Below are positions 10,128-21,873 of a stretch of 64,000 nt of DNA, in pieces. The stretch is taken from NCBI RefSeq assembly GCF_040869045.1, contig NC_090320.1, positions 242,358,978-242,422,977 on the forward strand, read 5' to 3'. A model generated the notes under the pieces. It saw only the letters and a program-made list of their open reading frames with translations, was not told the origin of the DNA and did no database searches. The DNA is from Eurosta solidaginis (taxonomy: Eukaryota; Arthropoda; Insecta; Diptera; Tephritidae). The position numbers were made by a program, and so were the translations under genes. Position 1 is the first letter of the stretch. Each line of letters opens with the position of its first letter.

Positions 10128-12650
10128 CTTTCGCCTGTGGCGCTTTTGTTAAAAAAATACAAACATTCTTTTTTCTTGTTTTAAATTTACTATTATAAAA
10201 CTTGATTTATAATATTCTTTGATTATATTTCTTTAATTCTCGTATCATAAAACATAAAAATCTATATATATAAAAGAAAGTCGTGTTAGTTACACTACGC
10301 ATAACTCAAGAACGGATGAACCGATTTGGCTGAAAGTGGTGGAGAGCTAGCTTAGAACCAGGGAACGGACATAGGATACTTTTTATCCCTTTCTGGCTAG
10401 GGTCTTGAGATCAAAACGTGGACTTGGGTAATCCTGGGATGTTTTGTACAATATGGCTATCAAATGGAAGATGTTTATGTGTACTTTGATACTGGGTATT
10501 TTTCGTACCCCTGGGTGACTAGGGTCTCGAAATATAGGCCAAAACGTGGACCCGGGCACTCCTAGAATGTGTTTATACAATATGGATATCAAATGAAAGC
10601 TGTTGATGAGTGCTTTAGTACTGGGTAGTTTCCATACCTATTGGTGACTAGGGTCTCGAGATATAGACCAAAACGTGGACCGGGCATCCCTAGAATGTGT
10701 TTATACAATATGGATATCAAATGAAAGCTGTTGATGAGTGCTTTAGTACAGGGTAGTTTTCATACTTATTGGTGACTACGGTCTCGAGATATAGGCCAAA
10801 ACGTGGACCGGGAACCCCTAGAATGTGTTTATACAATATGGATATCAAATGAAAGCTGTTGACGGGTGCTTTAGTACAGGGTAGTTGTCATACCTATTGG
10901 TGACTAGGGTCTCGAGATATAGGCCAAAACGTGGAACTGGGCACCCCTAGAATGTGTTTATACAATATGGATATCAAATGAAAGCTGTTGATGAGTACTT
11001 TAGTACAGGGTAGTTTCCATACCTATTGGTGACTAGGGTCTCGAGATATAGGCCAAAACGTGGACCCGGGCACCCCTAGAATGTGTTATACTATATGGAT
11101 ATCAAATAAAAGCTGTTGCTGAGTGCTTTCGTACAGGATTGTTTTCATACCTATTGGTGGCTAGGGTCTCGAGATATAGGCAAAAACGTGGATCAGGGTA
11201 ACAATAGGGTATGTTTTTACATTATAGGTATCAAATTGAAGCTGTTGATGTGTGCTTTACTACAAATTATTTTTTAGAATGTGTTTATACAATATGGATA
11301 TCAAATGAAAGCTGTTGATGAGTGCTTTAGTACAGGGTAGTTTTCATACCTATTGGTGACTTGGTTTTCAAGATATAGACCAAAACGTGGACCCGGATAC
11401 CCCGAGACAATGTTTATACAATATGGATATCAAATGAAAGCTGTTGATGAGTGCTTTACAACAGGGTAGTATTCATACCTATTGGTGGCTAGGGCCTCGA
11501 GATATAGGCCAAAAAGTGGACCCGGAAACCCCTAGAATATGTGTGTAGTATGGATATCAAATGAAATCTGTTGAATAGTGCTTTAGTAGAGGGTAGTTTT
11601 CATATGCCTGGGTGACTAGGGTCTCGAGATATAGGCCAAAGCGTAGACCCGGGTACCACTAGAATATGTTTATAGAATATGGATAGCAAATGAAAGCTGT
11701 TGATGTGTACTTTAGTAGAGGGTAATTTTCATACCTCTGGGTGACTAGGCTCTTGAGATATAGGCCAAAACGTGGGCCCGTGAACGCCTATATAGTGTTT
11801 TTACATTATGGGTATCAAATTGAAGCTGTTGATGAGTGCTTTAGTACAGAGTAGTTTTCATACCTAATGGTGACTAGGGTCCCGAGATATAAGCCAAAAC
11901 GTGAATCGGGGTAACACTAGGATGTGTTCTTACATTATGGGTACCAAATTAAAGCTGTTGATGAATGCCTTAGTAGAGGGTAATTTTCATACCTATTGGT
12001 GACTAGGGTCTCGAGATATAGGCCAAACCGTGGATCGGGTAACACTAGGATGTGTTTTTACATTATGGGTATCAAATTGAAGCTGTTGACGTGTGCTTTA
12101 GTGCAGAGTAATTTTTATATCGCTGGGTGACTAGGGTCTCGATATATAGGCCAAAACGTGGACCCGGATACCCCTAGAAGGTGTGTAATATGGATAGCAA
12201 ATGAAAGCTGTTGATGTACGTCCTATTCGGTTTGCCTGAAATTTGGTGTATTAATTTGCCTGTATTAGTATTTGCGATCCTTTTTTCCGGGAACTAGACC
12301 AGAGATGGACTGGGACTGGGATTAGGACTAGGACTGGGGCTGAGACTCGGAGTGGGACTGGGACTCGGAATAGGACTGGAACAAAATTCATACCACCCTC
12401 TGGGACTGGCAATAAGGGATGAAGAAGAATGAGAGAAATTGAGAGAAGAGAAAAAAAGGAAGAAGGAGACTGATAAAGAGATAGAGTGAGACGAACAAGA
12501 GATAGATGCATCGAAAAAGATGGAGGGTGGAGTTAATAAAAGGATTAAGAAAAATATAAGGGGGGGAGGCGGTGTTAAACGGAAAACGTCCGATTTTTTA
12601 TTAAAAAGTTTCGCCTGCGGCGCTTTGTTGACAAAGTACAAAAATTATTA
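10128..12650. mobile_element. Helentron/HINE-like element with 128-bp minisatellite (copy 2)
   Basis: Identical to 4428-6950. The roughly 15-unit minisatellite has the same unit variants in the same order in both copies, so the array was duplicated as a block. Confidence 0.6.
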
Positions 12651-13535
12651 TTATTTTTTTTTTTAATTTACTATCATAAAATATGAAAATTTTTAATAAA
12701 AAAACGGGCGATTACTGAGCAATTTTATCATAAAAATTATGAAATGAAGATCGATTTATTAAATTTTGAGATGTTTTCAACGTATAAACTTCCTGTGAGC
12801 GCATCAATTTTGCTGGTAATACTTTAGGACAGAGGTGGAATGCTTATAAACGAGCAAAAATGTCGGCAGAGGTGTTGAAAGACACGTTCTTAGCTCGATA
12901 TTAATAACCTGAAAGTATATATTTTACTGATGCCAAAAGATATTTGCAAAATTAGCGTTGAAAATTGTATGCACAAAGGTGTTCTACCCCGGTTTTGGAG
13001 CGGCCAGGGGTTGTTGTCCGGATTACTAATACCGAGGTAAAAACGTGTGTTTTGAGCTCTCTCTCGACATTTTTGGGCGTGTAACAACAGTCTAATCGTG
13101 TCCTGGAGTAATAAAGAAAGCAGTTTTTAATATATTACATCAGGGGAAAATGTTATTGAACACACAACAGGAGGACGGAAAAGGCAGCAGGTAGATACAT
13201 TTGGTGGAATATTAGTCGAGGTTTTGGCTTTAGTCTTGATCCCTATCATTGACTTCTCCCCTGCGTCCAACTATAGGTAGGGGGTCCGAAACCGAAGAGA
13301 GTGTGTACAAATCTAGCCAAGCCTTCGCTGACAGTAAAGATACCAAGCGAGCAGCTGCAACTTTTCAGATGCCCGTTCGGGAGATTGTCATGAGCATAAC
13401 GTATACATTATACATTATATAAGTTCGATGCAAAGGCCAGCTGTAGGCAGTGAGCCTGAATCTAAGGGGAGCATCGGTCACCGGTCCGCACATGTAACTT
13501 TCGATGAAAGTAAAGATATCAAGCAAGGTGTTACA
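12651..13535. other. No gene seen (copy 2)
   Basis: Identical to 6951-7835. Nothing coding is supported. Confidence 0.3.
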
Positions 13536-13770
13536 ATGGCGGCCGCGGTGTTGTTGTGGTAGCTTACTCCGCCTACCACACCGGAGATCCTGGCAAATTT
13601 GGAAACACGTTTTTTCCAATTAGAAAAAAATTTAACAAACACTCCGAGAGTATTTCTGCCACAAAAATTGAAGGTGCCGTCCTGCCAATTTGTAGGAAAC
13701 ATCAAATATGAGTACAACGCAAATTAAAGGAGAAGCGTTGTTAAAACTAGCATTACGTCTACATTATATA
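13536..13770 (+). mobile_element. Diverged tRNA-derived SINE
   Basis: The head gtagcttactccgcctacca is followed by body segments matching the SINE at 2950 with many changes and deletions: ccaattagaa, gtatttctgccac, gccaatttgtagg and acgcaaatt in the same order. It is an older copy of the same family. It supplies the right-hand breakpoint of the 5.7-kb duplication. Confidence 0.75.
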
Positions 13771-13773
13771 GCG

Positions 13774-13910
13774 AAGGTTTTTGTTGTTTTGATGATAAAG
13801 ACATTCCCCGAAGGTTTTGGGGAATACTATCCTTTGCAGGATGTTGTTCCGGTACGTTCAAGTAACTAGTACCATTAAGGTACTAGCAAGACCATCTCGG
13901 CTGACTTATA
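13774..13910 (-). mobile_element. Fragment of SINE-like element X
   Basis: The parts attccccgaaggttttgggg and taccattaaggtactagcaa match the element X copies at 46245 and 49700 (reverse orientation here). Only the 3'-terminal part is present and its CAA tail is decayed. Confidence 0.6.
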
Positions 13911-14355
13911 AATCAATCGGATTACTATACAAAGGTAAAATTTACTGGGCGTGGACCAGCCACATAAAAATATCAACAAAAGAAAAGCTACTTGGCTCAG
14001 AGAGTGCATGTAATTTCCTATTAGAGAATCATATAAGCGGCGATAGATGTAAGAGGGCGGTACCCACAGCAGAAAAATTTGCGCCTCCTACACTCACTGA
14101 GTTACTCGGTCACAGGAACATTGACGGCAATGAAAAGTGGATGGACTATTGAAGGCCGATGTTTCGTTAAACATTTCTGAAGCAGAAACGGCACACGAAG
14201 CAAACTTGGCCTCTCAATGACAGTTGCTACCCGGTTAAAGGGCGGAATCAAAATGCTCCATAAAGGACATCAGCAGGTATATTGACCTAACCAAATGGTT
14301 TGAGTAAAACACTCACAGAGTATATTAGGCAACCAACCAAACAACCCCAAGAGCC
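13911..14355. other. Unassigned sequence
   Basis: A plus-strand frame ending at 14152 begins inside the element X fragment and has no domain I recognise. I do not call a gene. Confidence 0.3.
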
Positions 14356-15029
14356 CCGGCTACTTCCACTTTTGATGCTGACCGTGACAAAGGTTTTAAC
14401 CCCAATGATTTGAGGTCATTAACTTCCGGTCCATTGACGGCAGTGGTGCCATTGTCCGGCTAGTCTTTGTCAAGGAAAGCGATGATAACATCGGCATACA
14501 ATAGATGCGATAGATTGAACAAAGAAAGGAGCAGAGTTCGTTTCAGAATGGTGGTGAATGAGATACGTCACGGTTTGCAAATATCTCTCGAAGGAAATCA
14601 AATTTTCAATTTCCGCTTTCCGATTCGTGGTCCTGGGTCCAAAGCGCGTCTTTGAACACCACTTCCGATATTTTTGGACGAGTTTTAGCAGCTCCGGCTA
14701 CTTCCACTTTTGATGCTGACCGTGACAAAGGTTTTAACCCCAATGATTTGAGGTCATTAACTTCCGGTCCATTGAGGGCAGTGGTGCCATTGTCCGGCTA
14801 GTCTTTGTCAAGGAAAGCGATGATAACATCGGCATACAATAGATGCGATAGATTGAACAAAGAAAGGAGCACAGTTCGTCTCAGAATGGTGGTGAATGAG
14901 ATACGTCACGGTTTGCAAATATCTCTCGAAGGAAATCAAATTTTCAATTTCCGCTTTCCGATTCGTGGTCCTGGGTCCAAAGCGCGTCTTTGAACACCAC
15001 TTCCAATATTTTTGGACGAGTTTTAGCAG
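14356..15029. repeat. Tandem duplication, 338-bp unit
   Basis: Unit 1 (14356-14693) and unit 2 (14694 to about 15029) both start ccggctacttccacttttga and differ at only a few positions, for example gcagagttcgtttc against gcacagttcgtctc. A third, partial and diverged piece (accacttccaagttttagta) lies near 15588. No function recognised. Confidence 0.9.
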
Positions 15030-15942
15030 TTGTGAGAAGAATTACCCCAAAACCTACAAGGAAAGCTGCAAAAATATATTTAAAGTATTTATTATCGAAT
15101 TTGCGAAGGTGGTGATACAAGTGATCGATATGTGTCCTTGTGTGTATATATACGTGAATGTAAATTCCAAATAGTCAACATGGTACATATGTTGATTGAG
15201 CCCTGAGCTTGATATACATATCCAGGTATGAGGTTTCATCATTGGAAATCTTTCTCGCAACAGTTTCCCATTAAGGTGAGTAGGACTGGACCAAACAAGA
15301 TAAATGTTTATATATGAAATTTGGGCAACCTTGGGAGTTTACCACTGTAGAAGAAACCAATACCTGAACTTCAAAAACGCTTACAACAAAGGCTGTCCGC
15401 TTATAAGATACGGAAGCTGGTCGTTGATATTTCAATGTTAATGGAATGCCTCAAGACAATTTTTAAAGGTTATGTTGGACTGCTAACATGTTGGCATTCC
15501 TTCACGAAAAGAAAATGGAAGAATTTGTAATTTTTACTCGAAAGAGTAGAGGGCATTCATCCAAGAGCATAGAAAAAAATGAGGACACCACTTCCAAGTT
15601 TTAGTAGTTGTAAGGAGACCTACCGCAAAACCTACAAGGAAACCTGCAAAAATATATTTAAAACACTTATTATCGATTTTATATTAATATTGCAACATCT
15701 TGCCATAATTTAATTAAGAAAATATGCTAGCTTTAATAATTTTCTTCAAATAAACAAAATTACTAAATGAGAATTGTCACACGTTTGAATCATATAAAAG
15801 TCAACACAAAACGGAACTTGTGAAAAAAAGTGATGCCGTTGACCATTTTTTCAGAAAAAAAATGTGTATAGTTTTATATACATTTTTCCTCTGAATAAAA
15901 AAGTAGTTTTATAAAGCGCCAACATTCTTATTTCTAAAGCCT
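15030..15942. other. AT-rich intergenic DNA
   Basis: No gene or RNA supported. The short partial echo near 15588-15670 (accacttccaag, then cctacaaggaaacctgcaaa) repeats sequence around 15050-15075, so the stretch is partly duplicated debris of the 338-bp repeat family. Confidence 0.35.
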
Positions 15943-16890
15943 CCATTACTGATACTTAGCATAGACTTGACTTGACTTGGCGTAAACTTGGCAACTTAAG
16001 CCCCCATTACTGATACTTAGCATAGACTTGACTTGACTTGGCGTAAACTTGGCAACTTAGACACGATTATACTCCACTTGGCGCATAAAATCTGGCATCA
16101 TAATCAGCGTTGAAATTTATTTTTAAATAAATGTCAATTTGTATGACAAAATGTCAAAATGAAATGGAAGCAAACAAATGGCATCTCAAAATGTAAACGT
16201 CACTTAGAACTTACATAGAAAATAAAAATTCAACAGACTTCTAAAGCCGGAGTCATTGGTGCCGTATGTCGTATCGCTGTATCCGTATCCCTAACGTAAT
16301 CAGCTGTTTATCGTTACGACGGTAAACCAAAACCCAATTGGTTGGCTACGATATGGTTACGACCTTAGCGGCACCAATAATCGATTGCATTGATTCTCAT
16401 AAGGTTGGTCGAATCAGCTGTTAAAAGGTTACCGATACGGTTACCGATAAGGCACCAATGTCTCCAGCTTAAGTCAAGTTAAGTTTTGAGTAATCAGTAA
16501 CATGCAATGTTCATTTAACAGAACTGTAAGTGACAGTTCGCAAGCCAAGTCAAGTCTATGCTAAGTATCAGTAATGGAGCCTTTAGCCACGATTATACTC
16601 CACTTGGCGCATACAATGTGGCATCATAATCAGCGTTGAAATTTATTTTTAAATAAATGTCAATTTGTATGACAAAATGTCAAAATGAAATGGAAACAAA
16701 CAAATGGCATCTCAAAATGTAAACGTCACTTAGAACTTACATAGAAAATCAAAATTCAACAGACTTCTATGTCAAGTTAAGTGTTGCTAAGTTTTGAGTA
16801 ATCAGTAACATGCAATGTTCATTTAACAGAACTGTAAGTGACAGTTCTCAAGCCAAGTCAAGTCTATGCTAAGTATCAGTAATGGGGCCT
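15943..16890. mobile_element. MITE family S, tandem/partial copies
   Basis: The TIR-like ends are ccattactgatacttagcat followed by agacttgacttgacttgg, and the reverse complement ending tatgctaagtatcagtaatg. A full element runs about 15998-16582 and is interrupted by MITE G at 16245-16469. A second body follows to 16890, and a solo left end precedes it at 15943-15997. The intact copy at 44231-44584 is about 354 bp. No coding. Confidence 0.8.
16245..16469. mobile_element. MITE family G nested in MITE S, TAA target duplication
   Basis: The element starts AGCCGGAGTCATTGGTGCC and ends GGCACCAATGTCTCCAGCT, is 225 bp long, and has TAA at 16242-16244 and 16470-16472. The uninterrupted MITE S copy at 44231 shows the empty site acttctaagtcaag. 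A 3-bp TWA duplication with imperfect TIRs is typical of PIF/Harbinger MITEs. Confidence 0.85.
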
Positions 16891-17355
16891 TATGGGCGTT
16901 CAAGATGGCGGCGTTAGAGCGAGAAACTGCTTACATCCGCCACCTTCTATAATTCCATCGTGTGCTTCGATAAAGTTTCAGAGTTTTTCAGTATTTCTAG
17001 ATGGGAATTCAAAACAAATTAAAGTAGTGTCATATAGGAATTTGAAAATTGTGAAGATCTACTACAAAACCTAACCTTATACAGTCACAATTCACACACA
17101 TAAGATTGTCCATTCACGAGTTAAAAATTGCCTCGTTCTGCGAATCTACGTCACACTAGACTTCTTCAGCGAATGAAAGAAAGAGAGAAAAAAACAAGAG
17201 CTAAAGGAAAATGATGTAAATATTGCCTTTAAAATAATGTTTACATGCGCAATGCGCCACCTTCTATAATTCCATCATGTTATACCATTTAGAGTCGACG
17301 ATATCGTGAGGTGAAAAATTATCGAGTATTTTAGGATTGGGTGCACTCTGTTTTA
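16891..17355. other. Repeat-derived sequence
   Basis: The phrase gccaccttctataattccat occurs twice (about 16939 and 17250), and attaaagtagtgtcatatag echoes sequence near 1925. This suggests another decayed element. The frame 16892-17074 has no domain and is not called. Confidence 0.4.
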
Positions 17356-17578
17356 AGCGGGAGTCATTGGTGCCGTATGTCGTATCGCTGTAGTCGTATC
17401 CCTAACGTAATCAGCTGTTTATCGTTCCGACGGTAAACCAAAAACCAATTGGTTGGCTACGATACGGTTACGACCTTAGCGGCACCAATAATCGATTGCA
17501 TTGATTCTCATAAGGTTGGTCGAATCAGCTGTTAAAAGGTTACCGATACGGTTACCGATAAAGCACCAAAGTCTCCAG
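17356..17578. mobile_element. MITE family G, second copy
   Basis: Nearly the same as 16245-16469 (gagtcattggtgccgtatgt at the left, gttaccgata and gtctccag at the right). Its right end abuts MITE family T directly and the target duplication is not readable. Confidence 0.75.
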
Positions 17579-17950
17579 GGGCCCTTTTCGCTAACTGTGA
17601 GTTTTAAAGTGTACATAAGAAATTGTGTAAACTGTCAAATTCTGATTCTGTAAAGCAAAACTGTGAACAAAAAAATTCTGATAAAAACTTCGTGAGTTTT
17701 CTTGGCAGCCAGTGTACACTATTCTGACATTCAAAACTCATACGCACTGTTGCAGAATGCCTTTTTTGTTTTCATGGCGTTTGATGAATATTTTTTCTCT
17801 GACATAAGACTTTTACATTCAGCGCTCATTCAGCAAAACAATGTACACAATAATTTACAGAATCGCATGAAAATTTAAAGTGTAAATTGTGTGTGCAAAT
17901 GAGTTTTCAATGAGTGTACATTTTTCAGTTTTACACAGTTACGGAATTGA
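17579..17950 (-). mobile_element. MITE family T, longer copy
   Basis: Ends: gctaactgtgagttttaaag at the left and ttttcagttttacacagtta at the right. The internal part ggcagccagtgtacactatt corresponds in reverse to the element at 2140. No coding. Confidence 0.6.
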
Positions 17951-17997
17951 CCCGCAGCTTTAACTTTAAAACTTATCGAAGTCCGCTGTGCACAAGG

Positions 17998-18189
17998 CAA
18001 GGCGAATCTATACTAGGTGAAGGTAAAGCGATTTCAAACAATTCGCTGTGCGAAAGAATGTCAAGTCAAAATAAAATTTTCATTGATTTCGATTAAATGA
18101 CATATTGTAGTACTAGGCTTTGTATGGAAAATTATCAAGAAGAAGCAAGCAGCTGATGGGATAACACCACCTGTAATGAATTCGCCTTG
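17998..18189. mobile_element. hAT-type MITE (family C)
   Basis: A 192-bp element that starts CAAGGCGAATC and ends ATTCGCCTTG. The same family forms the nest at 43427-44189, where 8-bp target duplications are visible. Confidence 0.8.
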
Positions 18190-18193
18190 GCAG

Positions 18194-18420
18194 AAGGCGG
18201 AACGATAGAAGGTGGCAGCATGGAACAGCTGATTATAAACTTTTTTTATTTGATTTGATACATAAACTTCCGGCGCAGCACGATTTTGACATTTGTCCAT
18301 CGAATTTACAAAAACAAACTACATGGAACTTTAATTTATATTTGTAGGTATGTCACCATGCTGCCACCGTGTATCGTTCCGCCATGGCTGTGCATCACTA
18401 TCACATCAGCTGATAATCTA
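18194..18420. mobile_element. Short inverted-repeat element upstream of the Myb-like gene
   Basis: The left part ggcggaacgat then ggtggcagcatgg (about 18197-18222) is inverted at 18355-18393 (ccatgctgccacc then atcgttccgcc), and each side has an agctgat motif. It ends directly before the predicted start codon at 18428, so it may form the 5' flank or promoter of that gene. Confidence 0.55.
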
Positions 18421-18427
18421 TATAAAA

Positions 18428-19529
18428 ATGCCGGCAAATAAAAGTAAGTTTTCGCAACATTTTAAATAATTTATATTTGACAACTTCATCATATAATTAT
18501 AGCTGAATGTAGTATAAAGAAGAAGAAAATTGTTAAGGCATCTAGAAGATGGACTTATCGTGAAATTATAAAGATACTGCGCTATGCAGTCAATACGGTT
18601 CATATGGGAAATTTCGAGGTAGAACACTTTGATAATTGTCACAGGAAATGTTTAATAAGGAAATTGAGTGTTTTCAGAAACCAACAGCACGCCAGTATTA
18701 CATAAAATTAGCTAAGGATTTATCCATTGATGTAGCATGGCACTTAGTCTATTATAAAATAGTCAATTTACAAAAAACATATGACAGAGCTGAACAATGG
18801 CTAAAGACGACAACAACCGCATCGGGAGAGGAGGGTGCCCAACAACCTGAACGAATTAGAGGTAGGTTTCTAATATTGTTATTTAAATTACTTATTTAAT
18901 TGCATTGTACTGCAGACCAACTTTTGCGTTTCTGTCCGCACTATGATATGCTAAAAATAATAAGTGTGCAGAAAAGGAAGAGAAAGCCCCAAAAGGATAA
19001 GGACGCAAATAATGTAAATTCAGATGGTATTGCGACAGATTGTGACTATGAAGTATCGAACCCTGATATAAAAACAGAATCGATACACCTGTTAGAAATA
19101 CCTGATAACAGAGTAAATTCAGCACACAATATAGAGCCACCTTTTAATGGCAGGACGACAGAAACACCAAATCTTACAAACGATTCGAACGTTTGTGATC
19201 CAAACACTAACATTGAGCAAAATTTTGAACATTTGAATACGAATGCAAACAATTTAAGTGGTAATTATAATCCAAATATGATCATAAATCAGTTACTACA
19301 ATTAGAAGAGAGTAGAGAAAGAAATAGAATACAAAAACTAAATAATGATTTGGAATTGCAAGAAAAAAAGTTATCGTTAGAAGAAAGAAGACTGGATCTG
19401 GAGGAAAAAAAAATTTATTTGGAAGAACGCAAAGCGGATAGAGATTATGAATTGAGAAAAATGGAAATAGAGATGAAAGAAAGACTAGCGAGATATGAAT
19501 ACGAACTTAAATACGGACACCACAACTAA
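18428..19529 (+). CDS. Trihelix/Myb-SANT-like protein with C-terminal coiled coil
   Basis: Predicted exons are 18428-18443, 18503-18618, 18645-18861 and 18916-19529, totalling 963 nt (320 residues). Exon 1 joins GTAAGT to an AG at 18501-18502; the last intron (18862-18915, GTAGGT to TGCAG) is 54 bp. The N-terminal third has a SANT/trihelix pattern: RRWTYREIIKIL, FQKPTARQYYIKLAKDL, AWHLVYYKIVNLQKTY, then LLRFCPHYDMLKII. Such domains bind DNA in transposon-derived and host regulators. The last ~75 residues are heptad-rich E/K/R/L (LEERRLDLEEKK), a likely coiled coil. Between exons 2 and 3 the reading frame needs removal of 26 nt (18619-18644, GT..AG), which is very short for a spliceosomal intron. 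A 56-nt intron from a weaker donor (GCA|GTCAAT) using the same acceptor also restores frame, as would an indel. No transposon TIRs were found around it, so host gene or transposon cargo remains open. Confidence 0.7.
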
Positions 19530-19606
19530 CAGACAAACTAAATTGTAAAAAATTGGGAGAAGCGGAATGTGCCGATGATCCAAGTGGCTCCTCACTTTTA
19601 GATTTC

Positions 19607-19612
19607 AATAAA
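19607..19612 (+). promoter_or_regulatory. Polyadenylation signal of the Myb-like gene
   Basis: AATAAA lies 78 bp after the stop codon, in the sense orientation. This supports transcript termination here. Confidence 0.55.
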
Positions 19613-19842
19613 GTGAAGTTAATAAATGTATTTATACCATAAGGCTTGCAGGACAAAAAATTAACTTTTCTCAGAGTTAGTTTTAATATTTATAAAAAAA
19701 CTAGCCTTTACCCGCGGCCCCGTCCGCAAGGAGAAATTTAAATATATGGGCTATTCGCGTTAGCCTGCTTATTATCTGTTTAAAATTTTGTTTTCTGTCT
19801 AATGCATTTTATTTTTGTAATTGAGTAAAAAAAAAGAACTAA
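19613..19842. other. Intergenic, AT-rich, with retroelement-like tail
   Basis: actagcctttacccgcggcc followed by ccgtccgcaagg resembles short repeated segments common in insect intergenic DNA. No gene seen. Confidence 0.3.
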
Positions 19843-21873
19843 ATGAGCTGATAACCTGATAGGATCCCAAATGATCCCGAAATTATCCAGAAAAAGATAC
19901 GAAATGACCCCCACGCTATCGCGGACGGATCCCGAAAGCCATCCAGAAATGCCCCGAATGGGTGTCCAAAAGTTCCCCGAACAGTCCCAAACAAACCGAC
20001 TCTAGACGTATCCAGAGAACCACACAGAAATGATCCCTGAAGGTGTTCCAAAATGATTCCGAAAAGGTTCCGAAATGACCCTGACGGGCTCCTGGGCGGA
20101 TCTCAAAAACCATCCAGAAAATATCCAGGAAGGGTCCCTAAATTATCCCGACATACTCCAGAAAAAGTTCCGAAATGGCTCCGAGGGGATCCACGACGGA
20201 TCACGAAAACCATACAGAAATGATTCCGGAAGGATCCCAAAATGATCCCAAAATAGTCCGGAAATGACCCAGATGAAATCCCACACAGATCCAGAAATGA
20301 TCCCGGAAAGGTGCAAAAACTATCCCGGAAAAGTAACAAAAAATCCCGAAATGGCTCCTACGGCATCCCGGACGGATCCAGAAATGATCTCGAAAGGGTC
20401 CCCAAATGATCCCAAAATGGTCCCGAAATGACCCTGATGGATCCGGCAAACCATCAAGAAATTATGCCGAAAGGGTCCCAAAATGATCCCGAAATAACAC
20501 AGAAAAAGTCACGAAACGACCCCTAGAAGATCCCCAAATGATCCCGTATTAGAACCGAAAAGGTCCCGAAATAACCCCGGACAAATCCCGAAAACCATCC
20601 AGAAATGATGCCGGAAGGAATCCCAAATGATTCCGAAAAAGTCCCGCGTTGATTCCGACGGGATCCCGAACGGATACCGAAAATCATCCAGAAGTGATGC
20701 CGGAAAGGTCCCCAAATGATCACCTAATAGTCCCGAAATGACCCTTAAGGGGTCATGGACGGATCCCATAAACCATCCAGAAATGATCCCGATATATTCC
20801 CGAAGAAGTCCCGAAATGACCCTGACGGGATCTAGAACGCACCCCTAAATGACCCTGACGGGATCCCGGACAGATCCCGAAATCCATCCAGAAATGATCT
20901 TGGGAGGGACCCCAAATGATCCCGAAAAAGTCCCGCAATGATTCCGACGGGATCCTGATCGGATACCGAAAACCATCCAGAAGTGATGCCGGAAAGGTCC
21001 TCAAATGATCACCTAATACCAAAATTACCCTGACGGCATCCCGGACTGATCCCGAAATCCATCCAGAAATGATCTTGAGAAAGTCCCAAAATTATCCCGA
21101 AATAGTCTCGGAAAAGTTCAGAAATTACCCTGACGGGTTCCCGGACGAATCCTGAAAGCCATCTCTAAATGATCCCGAAAAAGTCCCGCAATGACCCTGA
21201 CTGGGCCCCGAAAGGATCCCGAAAACTATCCAGAAATGATGCCGGAAAGGTCCTCAGATGATCTCCTAATAGTTCCGAAAAGACCCTGACGGGATCCCGA
21301 ACGGATCCCGACAACTATCTAGAAATGATGCCGAAAGGGCCCGCAAATGATCCCGTATTAGTCGAGAAAAAGTACCGAAATGACCCCGACGGGATGCCGG
21401 ACGAATCCCAAAAACCATCCAGAAATGATGCCGGAAGGGACACCAAATGGTTCCGAAAAAGTCCCGCAATTATTCCGACGGGATTCTGAACGGATACCGA
21501 AAACCATACAGAAGTGATGCCGGAAAGGTCCTCAAATGATCACCTAATAGTCCCAAAATTACCCTGACGGCATCCCGGAGAGATCCCGAAATCCATCCAG
21601 AAATGATCTTGGGAGGGTCCCAAAATTATCCCGAAATAGTCTCGGAAAAGTCCAGAAATTACCCTGACGGGATCCCGGACGAATCCTGAAAACCAATCTT
21701 AAATGATGCCGAAAAAGTCCCGAAATGACCCTGATGGGACCCGGAAAGGATCCCGAAAACTAACCAGAAATGATGCCGGAAAGGTCTTCAAATGATCTCT
21801 CAATAGTTCCGAAAAGACCCTGACGGGATCCCGAATGGATCCCGACAACTATCCAGAAATTATACCGAAAGGG
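19843..21873. repeat. GATCC-rich satellite array, left block
   Basis: Built from short modules (gatcccgaaa, ccatccagaaatgatgcc, gtcccgaaatgaccctgacg) arranged in a higher-order unit of about 88-90 bp, measured in the right block from successive ccatccagaaa motifs. The same array continues at 24976. The minus-strand frames that read through it as FRDHFG and SGSFRDFFG-like repeats follow from the module sequence and have no supporting gene features. Confidence 0.9.

Larger units (their letters stand above)
2174..13573. repeat. Perfect 5,700-bp tandem duplication
   Basis: Positions 2174-7873 and 7874-13573 correspond at an offset of exactly 5,700 bases, and I saw no difference in the lines I compared; every reading frame repeats unchanged at +5700. 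The repeat continues two bases further (TA at 7874-7875 and 13574-13575), which is a 2-bp microhomology. The left breakpoint is inside MITE family T and the right breakpoint is in the 5' part of a tRNA-derived SINE. Identity this high means either a very recent duplication or an assembly artefact. Confidence 0.95.

Noticed and set aside
19839..21469. Many minus-strand frames of 65-90 codons in the left satellite
   Set aside because: They are direct translations of the tandem modules, overlap each other in several frames and have no start context, domain or unique sequence.
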